64,000 bases of DNA from Rhexocercosporidium sp. MPI-PUGE-AT-0058. Lineage: Eukaryota > Ascomycota > Leotiomycetes > Helotiales. Shown piece by piece: positions 44,423 through 56,300 of the stretch. The notes beneath the pieces were generated by a model. The model was not told the DNA's origin, made no database searches, and saw only the letters and a list, made by a program, of their open reading frames with translations. Numbering within the stretch: position 1 is the stretch's first letter; every line of letters starts with the position of its first letter. Position numbers and translations under genes: made by a program. The stretch spans positions 558,001 to 622,000 of the forward strand of contig JAGTJL010000003.1 in the NCBI GenBank assembly GCA_020746875.1, read 5' to 3'.

Positions 44423-47195
44423 TTGAAAAAGCCTTCATAAACCGTTCCACTCCCGGCTCGCGAGGGGTGGGTGGGCGGCGCTCTCAGTGGACGCAGCTCA
44501 TAACGATATCGCATGTTTACTTTCCCTTTTCCATCACCCTGTCCTGCACCTATTCATCTACACGCACGAGCAGTGACAGCTGAGCTGAGCTACTAATGAG
44601 ATCGAGATGTGAGTCGAGTCGAGTGAGGGGACATGCGACGATCCTTGCCATCTTATATTCGATAACGAAGTGTAATATCGTGTGATATCTCTCCGATGAA
44701 CATGCTCTCCCCGCATCAGCTCAAGGCCGAACTTGCCGGCCGATTTCAACTTCGCATCATCCTATCAAAAGAATGCAATACACGACAGCGACAGAATATG
44801 AAACAAACCACTACCACTCATATGAAAAGGCTCGAAGCCGAATCATCATCTCACTGTCGAACGTTTGAAAAAGTCAAGCTTCGACCGTGACCGGTTGATG
44901 AGGGGGTTCGGGGTATCGAATGGGGACTAAGCATGGCGATCATCCTCATTTGCTTGACGCACATGCTTGATTAAGTTTACGTTTTCTGACGTGTTGCTTG
45001 ACCAAGCCAGCCACTACTGAGACGGCGTGTAGACTTGCCTTACTTGGTGGTTGAATCGCTGCATATCGCGGCTTTCATTCCGGGCTTCAATTCCTCTGCC
45101 GCTGTCACGTGTCATCTCTTGAATACCCACCCTTCTGAGATGTTCGGGAGGTCATCAGCCAAATGTTGAACATCTGAGGCGTCTGTGGTGTATATGGTTA
45201 GTCATCTGGGTTTCGATATCGATATATTCCAATACAATGTACTGGATTGAAGTGCGAGTGAGCAAGTCAGCTCGCTGTTTATGGGAAAACTTCCTCGATT
45301 AACGTCCGTCCCTACGTAGCAAGACGCACTGTGTGGCGAGACAAACCATCGGTACTTTGAATTCAAACAATTCTAAATTGTTGAATTCCTTGAAAATTCC
45401 CGTACTGTTTTATCAGTCATATTGTGTGGCAATTCTAGAACAATTCAAACTTTGGCTGCTCCAAAAAATATGATCTCATCGTCGCCGTCGCGCCTAATTA
45501 CAAAGGGTGTTAATTCGAGTAGAGTAGGACCCTCTAACTTACAGCATCCCCACGAGCTCTTTGCCTTTTTAAACTCACAGAATTGTCCCAAACACATGAA
45601 TCGAGTTCATATCAGCTATTGTACAACCGCAAGAAGGGATGCAAAGGATCCATGCCTGCCTGCCTCCGGGTTTCTGAGAGATCTCCCGCTCGTTCTCGAT
45701 GCGCAAGACACGAATGTTACGGGATCCTTTCCTCCCCGTGCTGGAACAACACCGACTAATTCCTCTGATTAGACTAGTTGCCTTCCCCCCAATCCTGAGA
45801 AATTGATCGCTGGTAAACCTGCTTGCGAGCTACCTCTCCGAGATCTTGGAATTTACTAGATATAATTAGTTTCGTTAAGTCGTAAAAGAGGTAACGCACA
45901 ATGGTCAACTCCTGAGACTTTAAAGACTTCGAGGTCTAAATTATTAAGATCGAGATTTGGATATGTTTTGCAGTAAAGATCGAGAACGAGGTATAAGCGA
46001 GAAGAAGGAGGGTTACTACATATATGTACACAGTAATCTTCTAGAGGTTGAATATCTCGCCATTTAAAGAAAGCGTTGATGATTGTTTTAATGCTTTGAA
46101 AAGCCCGTTCACGATACTGTAGGATTATGCGTACCGGAGTAGCCTGACTCATGTCGTCCTAAGTACAAGAAGGATTGCTGGTATGGCTGTTGGAGGTAAT
46201 GTGGTAAGGGGATAAAGAATCGGTATCTTCCTTAAAGAATCTGAGGGGTTTCTAAGAATCCGAGTTGAGGCCTTAGGTGTTAATTACATAATCAGGCAGC
46301 CCTACCACGCCACACACGTGATTGGGCCTGAGAATCATGGCTAAGTAAATACAGCAAGCCCAGGCGTGAACATAGTACGAAAGGGAGATTGCAGTGGATC
46401 TCGCCATCCGGCGTAACTCCCGGATTATATTCTTTTCCTCTCTGACTTTCTTTAAAACTTAGAGTTGTAATATTTCGAGATAGGACCTTTCCTTAAGCGC
46501 TCCGAATTTTTGAAAAGACTTTGAATGTCGTGCTTAAACAAGGGGGGACAGCGGATGCGGCAGTCAGTACTAGTACAAGTGAAACGATCGACAGTATAAT
46601 CAACCACGCTCATTTTTTTATTACTAAGTGGTCTTTTAAGGGACAAATAATTAAAGAAAGTAATATATGAATAACAATTTCGTAAACTTGCCAAGAAAAG
46701 AATTGCAATTCCAAAACTATAGATTCGTCTCGTTACAGGAGGCGTCTCGGGACGCAGGGACAGACGTTACTCGACCTCTTTCATCAGTCTTACGAGGTGA
46801 GAATCTGACGCTAATAATTTGATGGTTGGCACCATAAGCTCACTCGAAAGAGTACGCATGTTCCGAAACTAAGATGAGTAGATTCGATCATCAGCGAATA
46901 CAATCACCTTTGTACATCGCCACGCGGGAGATGGTACAGAGAATTATTTGTAGCTTCTAGGTCTATCCGAGTATCTTTTGGAGAAAAATCTTAGACTCGC
47001 TAATATCTTTCGAGTACAATCGTAGAGGTCGAAGGCGTACACTGTACATCAAAATCAGGAGGTAGCTCATCGGAAACATAGGAAGGTGTTCGACGTTCAA
47101 GAAGTTGCAAGATTCGATTAGAAAATGAACAAACCTTAAACCCAAAGGAAATATACTCACACTCGTAGATGTTTCATTTGCAATCGTGGATTTTC
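44423..47195. other. Low-gene-density region with an AT-rich inverted repeat
   Basis: About 2.8 kb. Minus-strand ORFs at 45856-46152, 46452-46694 and 46963-47160 are AT-rich. The first has the most protein-like content (SSRLYLVLDLYCKTYPNLDL, LPLLRLNETNYI). They may be remnants of one degraded gene or element, but I cannot join them. Confidence 0.35.
45359..45388. repeat. Near-perfect inverted repeat, 13-nt arms and 3-nt loop
   Basis: The left arm GAATTCAAACAATT (45359-45372) and right arm AATTGTTGAATTC (45376-45388) are complementary except for one bulged A; the loop is CTA. A related half-site (CAATTCTAGAACAATTCAAAC) occurs near 45431. Confidence 0.85.
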
Positions 47196-48303
47196 CTACT
47201 TACTCCCACCCATATCCTCAACAGCGTCTTCTCGATCCCAAGTCGCCTTCTCAATACCCCTTACCATGCTTTCTATCTCCCGTATCCTCTCTTCAACTCT
47301 TATTTTCTCAGCCTATCAAAAGTCAGCATTTTATCTTACATTCTCCCACCACAAAGATCTGCATGTGCGCAAGCAAAAATTGGCCGGACCCATAACCGGA
47401 ACTTACCTCCTGCTCCGCCCAAGTTTGCTCAAAAGCCTTGAGCATAAAAGGCCTAATCGTCGCCTTCCTCTTCTTCAAATAATCATAAACCGCAATATCC
47501 TCAACGCATCTCGCAGCTGGTCTTTGATGCAGCTCAGATAAAATCATGACATCGAGAACGAAGGAAGTTTCTGAGGCTGAAGGTAGATACGAAAGCTTAT
47601 GGAAGACGGAAATATGATCTGGCCAGGTCATTGGCTACACTAGTCAGCATTTTTCTAGCGATAAGTTGCAGATGGGAGACTTTACGAATTTGTAGTCCGT
47701 CCTCATGGATTTCAAAATCATGCCGAATCCATTGGGCGTCACTGAGTCCATCCACTCCTTCCCATGTTCGGGATCAATATGTACCGCGTAATTGTATGCC
47801 CAATTGACTCTCGCCGATTCCGCATATCGTATATACATAACATTATTGACATGTTCCTAGAACCTCACTTCAAATCAGCCGTTGTCCTCAAAATGTACAC
47901 TTCGTTCCCCAGAAGTAGTTCCAGAATAGGGCGAGCCAACCATCCTATCCATCTCCCCCCACACAACAGCGTGTCTTAATAACCCTGCCCTCTTTCTTCC
48001 GACCAGGAAACCCTCACGTCCAGCAACCAAAGCACGCCATTCTTCTCCAACGGCTTTTGATACTGTAGCTGCTTCTTGTGTTTGTCTTGCTGGCATGCCG
48101 AACATTATACATTTCCCTACCCGAGCCTTGATATCTGAAAGCCACCTTGCGTTGTTGGTAGGTGGTGCGGGGGCAGAGGGAGTAGAGGAGGGATTCGAGC
48201 ACCGAAGGAGAGAGATAGATAGTGCGCGGCAGTGCTGCTGTTTATTGAATGCGGGAAGGAGGAATTGGAGACCGTGAGGCCGGGCTTGAAGTCTGACTTT
48301 CAT
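47196..48303 (-). CDS. Mitochondrial hotdog-fold thioesterase (4HBT-like)
   Basis: Four exons on the minus strand: 47941-48303, 47686-47856, 47407-47634, 47196-47312 (879 nt, 292 residues). The N-terminus MKVRLQARPHGLQFLLPAFN is basic, hydroxylated and lacks acids, as in a mitochondrial presequence. The hotdog domain begins near residue 105 with VVWGEMDRM. Exon 2 starts with EHVNNVMYIRYAESARVNW; the HVNN-x-x-Y stretch (His123) is the hallmark of 4-hydroxybenzoyl-CoA thioesterase-type domains. Further blocks are MRTDYKFPMTWPDHISVFHK and AVYDYLKKRKATIRPFMLKA. The C-terminus is a coiled coil (AEKIRVEERIREIESMVRGI) ending EDMGGSK. It probably hydrolyses an acyl-CoA or acyl-ACP in mitochondria; the substrate is unknown. 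The first intron has an uncommon GTTGGC donor, supported by the M-E-HVNN join. Confidence 0.85.
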
Positions 48304-48625
48304 TATAAATCTGGGTATTATTGATATCGTACTTGTGGAACAGATCAGGACCTTGGAAGAACGAAGTGTTGTAGTTGTTTGGAGGGGAGCTTGAGCTCTT
48401 CGGTAGAGCTCCTATCTCGGGCCGAAGCGGCCGCAAGAAATGGGAGTGGGGATACAGAACAGGGGCGAATCGTGGGGAAATCAAACCTCGCTTTTACATC
48501 GTCATAGAGTTCTTGTTTAAGATTTTACGCTTAAGAGGAAGTCTTCTGATCTGCATGTTCTCGAAAGGCCTAAAACTCACAACAAGCTTCCAATTGAGAG
48601 GGGCTTTGTTTCAAATTTAAACAAG
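48304..48625. promoter_or_regulatory. Short divergent promoter shared by the thioesterase and LYR genes
   Basis: Only 322 bp separate the two start codons. The region includes GAGCTC motifs and a CGGCCGC-rich core at about 48390-48435. Both products are likely mitochondrial, so shared control is plausible (inference). Confidence 0.45.
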
Positions 48626-49136
48626 ATGTCAACCTCGAATCCAGCTCTGAGGAGGGAGGTCATCACTATTTACAAAGGTACGCAGCTCCAAGCTTGTCGG
48701 GTCACAAGGTTTGAACCTGGGCAAAAACACATAACCTCCCAGATGACTTTGTAGTATTGCATTGCTGACCATGTAATAGAGCTTTTGAATCTTGGCCGGG
48801 AGTATCCTTTGGGATTCGATTATTTTCGCCCGCGGCTGCACAAAGCGTTCATTAGTAACGCATCTTTGACCAACGAGGAAGAGATTCGTCGGGGAATCAA
48901 GAGGGCAGAATTTGTCAAGAAAGGTATGACTTCTTGATCAAACTCCGTTTATATTGAAGAATCTTGACGCTGACAACTCGCAGAAATCGAAGCTTTGTAA
49001 GTTGAAGGCCCATTGAGAATAGTTATGCTCTGGAGCCTCTGGGACTTTGAACAATGTTAATCGCCAAGCTGATTGGTATTTTAGGTACTATTTGAAGAGA
49101 TATCGTGCACTTCGTCAACGTTATGACAAGACATGA
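48626..49136 (+). CDS. ETFRF1: LYR-motif protein, electron-transfer-flavoprotein regulatory factor 1 type (LYRM5)
   Basis: Four exons: 48626-48677, 48780-48923, 48984-48996, 49085-49136 (261 nt, 86 residues). No exon is long enough to stand out as an ORF; exon 3 is a 13-nt micro-exon. The joins are GTACGC...ATAG, GTATGA...GCAG and GTAAGT...TTAG. The product runs [68 protein letters not shown]. This matches LYRM5/ETFRF1 in length and in the Y-L-G-R-x-Y-P form of the LYR motif, the conserved Phe, and the closing L-x-K-Y-R-A-x-x-Q-R-Y block. In animals this factor binds the electron transfer flavoprotein and releases its FAD; LYR proteins also bind acylated ACP. Expected location: mitochondrial matrix. 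Confidence 0.9.
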
Positions 49137-50953
49137 CGGTCTTCCAAAAGCCGCGAGTCAGAAAATCTGGCCGGACAAGACCAAGGACGACCTCAATTCT
49201 CGCCGCAAACGAAGATGATGGATGGTATGGTGCAAGCTCTTGAGCTCTTTGAGTACTTGACGAACGCACCGAATTTATTTCAGCCCAGACTGAATCTCCA
49301 GCAACATCGCCTCAAAATAATCGGCATTCTGTAAACATAACTGGCCTGCGAATAACCAGTTTGATGGTGGTGGGAAAGTTCTGAGGTTTGGGATGCAGTG
49401 GCCGTGGAGAAGATGGGGAAGATATCTCCACTTTGTTAAGCAGGGCAATCCAATACCAAGTCGTGCCGATGGCTTATACATCAGATGAAAGGTAGATATC
49501 AAATCCTGGTCTTGTCTGGATGGACATAGGAGCTAGGCACTGACTAGCAAATAGCATGTATATTGATACAAATTGCTCATGTTTGATAGCAAGGCTTACT
49601 CTCGGCGGCTATGAGTGATGTAACTTCCGACTGCATGATGGACTGACTGTACGGTGTTTGAAAAATTGAGGTTCACCCGGAATAAAGCGCTTTCACGTCC
49701 TTAAATGCTGCATCTACGATAGTCCAAATCAGGTGTAGTTTGTTCGAACTCCAGACGAGGAGATTGTTTGAGAAAGTAGAAGGAGTTAGAGAGTTGGCAC
49801 AAGTAGCTAGCTAACTTGCATTTGAAAGAGGTTGAGACGGTGGCTTACAATGAGACCAGACTCGTTGTACGCGACAGACATCTAGTGAAACAAGTCTCTC
49901 AGATAAAGCATGGTTTAAAGGTCCAAGGGTTAGACCAACCGTTCTAAAAGATTTGTTAGGGATTAAGTGACGAGGAGGATTTAAAAATCAGTGCAAAAAC
50001 GATATCAGCACCTTCCTTTGAAAATGGTTTGGCTGACTGCCCGTTTCCGTAGATCATAGATAGTGGACAAGCACGTCCGAGAGCTGAGCTTCAGGAGCTT
50101 GCGGTAAAGATTTGAAGTGAATTCATGTGCACTTCAAGATACTGGAAGAGCTACATTCGGCGACTTTTTCCAATCAGTTGTGCAAACGTTTGGTAATTTT
50201 GACTCTCAATAAAAGACATGTTTTCAGCTCAGAGATATGTCAAAGAGCTTCATCCCGGAAGCCCTTCAATTGCCATACCATTCTCGGCACCAGCCCAGCC
50301 ACCCAAACCAAATCCGGTCTAGCTTTCTATTCACGTGATATGGCCAACGCGATTTGAAGGTGAAGCTGTCAACCTCTCGAAGAGTCAATAGAAAGCAGCA
50401 TCACGACAAGCCTTCTGCTCTGCAATCAACCTGATTCGGGACTGTATTGAAGAGATCGCGCTTCTCAAGGTACGAGACTACTCATCTTTCTGGCAAGACC
50501 AGATTACAATCGACCAAATCTGGCCATCGCGCATCACCATTTGCTTACTTGCTCAAGATCCAGTTGGCTACTACCTCGACTGTCGACATTTACTACCTAC
50601 CTACCTACCTCCTCACATTTCGAGTATCTATCTGCCGACTCAGTATACCTTATTATCGGCACCCGCCCTCGACCCCGACACGGCAGCTCTCCCGCAGCTC
50701 GTGGACCTCAACATCTTCCCGTTCATTACTCCTGAAAGCGCTACAGAGCTGGCGGCAGTCTAATTCTTTGGGCCTCAATCTTGGTAGATGCTCGGACGCC
50801 CTCTCCAGCAGACCTATGTGCCAACGAAGAAAGATCCGCTCCCCGCTCTTCAAAACGCCTACATAAACCACCCAAGGTTTCCACACTCCTCCACGGCCTG
50901 CGCTCGCGATTCGGAGCCAACGCCGCTGCCCTCTCTATCCGCGGTGGATTTAG
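49137..50953. other. Intergenic region before CCR4
   Basis: About 1.8 kb. The CCR4-proximal 400 bp contain CTACCTACCTACCTACCTCC at about 50593 and C/T-rich stretches typical of a leader, with an acceptor-like TTTAG directly before the CCR4 ATG, which suggests a 5' UTR intron. No other gene is supported. Confidence 0.4.
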
Positions 50954-53316
50954 ATGGCAGATGCTTACAGATTCGCACAGCAGAGTGCTGGGAGTTTCTA
51001 TTACCCACAACACGCGCAACAGCATCATCCAAGACAGCAGATCATTCGAAACAGCACCCCACCCAATAACATTAGATCCGTCTTCAACGCCGATACACCC
51101 TCTCCTTCTCGGTCTCCAGACTCTCATTCACCTGCGCCTAATCTATACGGGATGTTCAATCAAGGTCATCAGCAAGGGCAGCATGGCCGCGTCAATGGAG
51201 GACCAGGGCGGGGGATGCCAATGATGTACCCCAATTTCCAACACCAGAATAGCCAGCAACATCATCCTCAACATCACTCCAATCTTCAGCAAGACCATGC
51301 CACACACACGACCAATGGAGCGATTACTGGTCATCACCAGACTTACTCATCGGGAGTGATGTCCTCTGCGACTCCGAGCTTTACGCCACATGCTCTCCAG
51401 AATGGGCATTCGGCAACAACCCGTGGAGGTCAAGCAGTGCAGATCACTGAACATTGGGCGAAGCAATTGGAAATACACAAAGAAACCGAAAAGGCACATG
51501 CACATATGCAAGATGGAGCTCCTAACCACTATGCCAGAATCAAGGCGGGGGAGAACAGAGGCCTAGCACCTGCACCCGCACCAGATCCAGACGCGCAGGA
51601 GAGTTCCGAAAACCTCGGCCGCATGCATAATCAGCCTACAAAGCAGCGGCAAGAATGGTTCAGCATGGATCTTAGTGGCCAGGGTATCAAAGTATTGTCG
51701 GAACCAGTTTTCAAATACGACTTCTTGAAGAAGTTGTACGTAGCATCAAACAAGCTCACGAGGTTGCCGCCTTCGATCCGCCATTTACGTTCGCTTGAAC
51801 ATCTCGATGCCTCAAACAATCAGTTGACCGAATTACCTCCGGAGTTGGGTATGTGCGTGTTCCTGAAGGAGCTGCTGGTATTCGATAATTTGATACAAAC
51901 ACTTCCAAACGAACTTGGGTCCTTATTCCACTTGGAGATGTTGGGTATCGAAGGCAACCCACTAGCACAAGATCTGAAGACAGAGATCATGGAACGGGGC
52001 ACACAGTCTCTTATAGAGCTTCTTCAAAATCAGACACCGAGTAGGTTCAATATTTCCAGATAGAGATGAAATGCTAACTATGCTCAGTCCCTATGCCTCC
52101 CAATGCTCGAGAAATCGTTGAGCTGCAAGAAGGCGAAGCAAACTCCAACCAAGAGAGATTTAAAGTCTATTCTTTCAACATCCTTTCCGATCAAGCATGC
52201 ACTCGAAAGATGTACGGATACAGCGCAGTACAGGCTTTGGATTGGGATTATCGAAAAGACCAGATTCTTGCGGATATTCGAGCCAACGATGCGGATTTCG
52301 TGTGCCTGCAAGAAGTCGATACGGACACTTTCAGGGAATTCTTCAGCATGAAGCTTGCATACAACGAATACAAAGGTGTTTTCTGGCCAAGAGGGCGTGC
52401 CAATACGATGTCGGAGAAGGACGCAAAGACGGTCGATGGTTGTGCGACTTTTTACAAGTCAAACAAGTACATCCTCCTTGACAAACACCTCATTGATTTC
52501 AAAAGTGTTGCTATCAATCGACCGGATATGAAGAATCAACATGATATCTTCAACAGAATCATGCCACGAGATCACATTGGTGTAGCGACATTCTTTGAGA
52601 ATAGGCAAACAGGATCACGCTTAATCCTTGTGAATACCCACTTATTCTGGGATCCTGCCTATGCAGATGTCAAGCTGATCCAAACGGCCATCTTGATTGG
52701 CGAGGTCAGCAGATTAGCTGAGAAATATGCGAACTGGCCTGCCTGCAAGGACAAGAAGGCATATGTGTTGGCAGATGAGAACGCAGACCAGGATGCACCT
52801 CCAGATCCCACTCCACAGCCGTCGAAGGAATACGCCAACAAGAGCGCAATACCACTAGTGATCTGTGCCGATCAAAACTCAACACCGGATTCCAGCGTTT
52901 TCGAGCTGTTGGCCAAGGGAGCTGTCCGACCCAACCATCCCGAGCTCGGAGGTCGTTCTTATGGAAACTTCACCAAAGAGGGCGGCGGCATAGAGCATCC
53001 ATTCTCCTTGAGATCGGCGTACACAAATCTCGATAAGACTCCTCTCGCGGTTCCGTTCACCAATTATGTGCCCACCTTTAAGGGTATCATTGATCATATT
53101 TGGTATTCGACTAATGCGCTGGAGAACATCTCGCTTCTTGGGCAAGTTGATCCCGAATACATGAAGACAGTTCCAGGATTCCCCAACTACCATTATCCAA
53201 GTGATCACTTGTCGCTCATGGCAGAATTCGCCGTCAAGGGCAGTAAGCCTAAGCAAAAGCTTACGGAGCCAGACTTTGGTCCTTCAAGTCGGACTAGCGA
53301 TCGTCGGCGGAACTAA
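50954..53316 (+). CDS. CCR4: CCR4-NOT deadenylase subunit Ccr4
   Basis: Two exons, 50954-52040 and 52088-53316 (2316 nt, 771 residues), with a 47-bp intron (GTAGGT...GCTAACTATGCTCAG). Residues 1-225 are Gln/His/Asn/Ser-rich and disordered. Leucine-rich repeats follow at about 235-350 (FLKKLYVASNKLTRLPPSIR, LEHLDASNNQLTELPPEL, LKELLVFDNLIQTLPNELG); in yeast this region binds Caf1/Pop2. The EEP nuclease domain spans about 385-760: RFKVYSFNILSD, DADFVCLQEVD with Glu438 as a metal ligand, NTHLFWDP, VICADQNSTPDS and HYPSDHLSLMAEF with the catalytic Asp-His. It shortens mRNA poly(A) tails. Most orthologues I recall read GDFNS where this has ADQNS; the Asp, Asn and Ser are kept. Confidence 0.95.
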
Positions 53317-56300
53317 GCCCTGATCAAAATCAGGGAGGAAGCTTTTTCATTGTTCATCAAGGGCTCTGCTTGTAAATGCACAGATGGATGCTGGACGGAA
53401 CTGGAGTGATGGAAATGTGGTCTTTGCATTGTGAATGATCTCTCTTTGCTCTGGTTGTATCATCGGCGGTGGGAAGGGATGGTGTTTGGTTTGTCTCTCT
53501 GTCTCTCGGGTAGGCAGGCGAGGCGAGAGGGCAACATGCATTGGGAAGGAAAGAAGGTTTTTCATTAGGAAATTCCTTTGGGACGAATGCAAAGCGTTCG
53601 GTTTTTGTTTTCTTCTGCCTTTTACCCACCTGCTGCCTTGCCTTGCCTTGCGTACATCTCCGATTTGGGTTCTAGTATAGCGAAGAGTGAAGTTGAATGG
53701 GTTGGGTTGGGACCTGGAGTGGAGTGTTAGCAAGGTTGTATGTGTTGTCGAGTTGTAGTGCGGTGTTTTGATAGGTGGCGTTGAGTTTTTTTTTCTCTTG
53801 CGAGGTGGTTGGTCTTGCATTCACGAGGAGTTTCATTCGACTGATAGAATGGATTCTTTCTTGACATATTGAGTTTCAATTTGCATGTGATTCTTTCCCC
53901 TCGTGCTTTAATTTGTAGATCAAGTAATCAACCTGTTCGCATTCCATTTATGTTTCCCCTCGGATATCTCACAGGGCTATGCACCATATACCTGCGTGCG
54001 AACCCATCAAACGTACCAGCGCATCATACTCATATTTTCTACTTATGCCCACTTCCCCTTTCTACAAGCAAATATGCACTCTAACCCTCAAATCCCGATC
54101 GGTGTTCACGATGCTTAGTCAATCCTCACACCAGCGTCATCGGAAATTTTTGGCATACCTTCTTGCTAAGTACCTAATAGCTAGTCGACGAGCCAGCGAG
54201 TAGCCTCTTCTAAGCTTCCATTTCCCCTCTTCCACATCGCACGCTCCTCGGCCTCATCTCCCTCCTAGACCAAAGCTCAATAATGGAATGATCAGTAGTC
54301 GACCATCGAGCCAGATACAATCAAAAACGTAAACGCCAACAGAGAAAAGGCTAGCTTTTGGTCAACTACTCGGAAGTGAGGGGAAGCTTGTTCTAGAACT
54401 TACGGAGATGCTTCCGGTGCTAAGAGGTAGGTAGAGCTAGAGCTAGAGTATGAAGATTTGGTTATGGGTTATGGTTCGCTAGCTGATTACCTAGTTAGAT
54501 GTTGCCGATTGCCGAGATCGCGGAGGTCGATTGGAAACTGGTCGTTGCTTATAGAGCACAGTAGGCTTTATTAGTAGTGGCGAGGAACACGGATCAGGGA
54601 CGAGGTGATGATGGTTGAAGAATTGAGGTGTGATATACCGGTGAATATTGAGTGAGGGTGAGCCAGAGTCCCTGAACGGTGATGTAGCACTGTAGATGCA
54701 TGTGCAATTACAATTAGTTTACTTGTCTTGTGACTCGGAAGTCTGGATCGTAGACATAATCTGTGATTACAATCTCTAAGACACCAATCAGTTCCGGTTA
54801 GCTAAATTACAATCTAAAAAAAACCATCCTTTGTGATTTTTATTTAATGTCTCACCTTTCAATATCTTCAAGACATCACACACGATAGCGAGAAACCCTC
54901 CTCTTTTGCCAAATGACGGTCCAAACCTAAAACCCCTCCCATCGTATCTATTTCGTAGTGTTTGTTGCACGTCGCATTCTCATTTCCCCTCTTTCCCCTC
55001 TCTTGCCCTTGCCCTCCTCCTTTCCGATATCTCATGTTCCTTTTCGGTTGCATGTCGTAATTGCATTTCCCCTCACTTCCCCTCTCGTTCCCCATCTCCG
55101 CTCCCCTCTTCCCTTTCCTCCCGTACAAACTAATGAGCGAGAACAATAATAGCCCATTAAAACACATCCGCGCCTCTGCGGCATCTTCCTTATTATCAAT
55201 TGTTAAATTCGTCATCATGTGTACGGAACCTACTAGAAGATCCTGACGGCAACGGTATGTAGAGGTGTTTAAATTCGGTACCGAGATCTAAATAACACTA
55301 GCTGCGAAGTGCCGGAGCTTCCCAGGATCAGAGAAGGAACGTTTGGTTTGTTGCATGTCTTGTTGTTACATGTCTGGCATTAGTCAATTTCATGATGGGT
55401 CTTTCTGTCAAGATATTATGGACACAGTAGGACGGCAGGGGAAGGGAGGGGTTGAAGGAGAAGTAGTTGCTGAGTAAAGTAGCGTGCTTAATCTGATGTA
55501 GGAATTTGAACTTTGATTTTGAATTAATCCCACCTAGACCTTTCTTGAATCATCTGCAAGTGTAAATGTTGTAACTCATCCCAAGGTGAAGAAGGTACAT
55601 GAAAAGAACGATGGCAGGAACAAGGAGGAGAAGAAGAAGCATGAAGACGAAGATTGAATAGTTGCCTTCTATCGAGACTCACGTCACGTTTTAGTGCTAG
55701 GCAGTGAAGTGTAACGACGTACTGAAGGTGATATAAGCACCACCACTTAAAATTGCATCTAAAAGCAAAGATAAATAACAGCAAATCCTCGCAGATCTTT
55801 GTTCTTGACATGTGAAAAACATTCCCACTTTTAAATGACACTTGTTGAGGAAAGCGGCATTGCAGATCGAGAACGAGATCGAGATCCGAACCGAAACCCG
55901 GAAACATCATCAATCAATATCAAGCCGTCATCAGTTTATTCCTCTAGACAATCATAATCATCATGACATGGAGAATCAAGATCTCAAACATGGGATTTTT
56001 GCAGATTTGCATTCTTTCTTTCCTCGGGATTAAAGAGTTTTGGACTAAGTGTCAGGAGGTTACGTCGCTTGCTAAGAACCTGATAGGTATGATAGGATGG
56101 AGGTGATAGACTAGGTATGTACTGGCTTGCTTGCTTGCTCGGTAGGATGATCTACTCGATCAATAATCGTCATGGACGTGCAGAAGTGGAGGTGGTGAAC
56201 ATGGGATTTTCAGATTTGCATTCCTTTGATTCTGCGGGGTTGGGGGCCGCTAAGTAAGGATTGAGATCTGCAGAGCCTTTGATTCTGTTACTGTAGGGAA

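Noticed and set aside
45856..47160. AT-rich minus-strand ORFs as a transposon
   Set aside because: No reverse transcriptase, integrase or transposase motif, terminal repeats or target duplications are visible, so calling an element would be unsupported.
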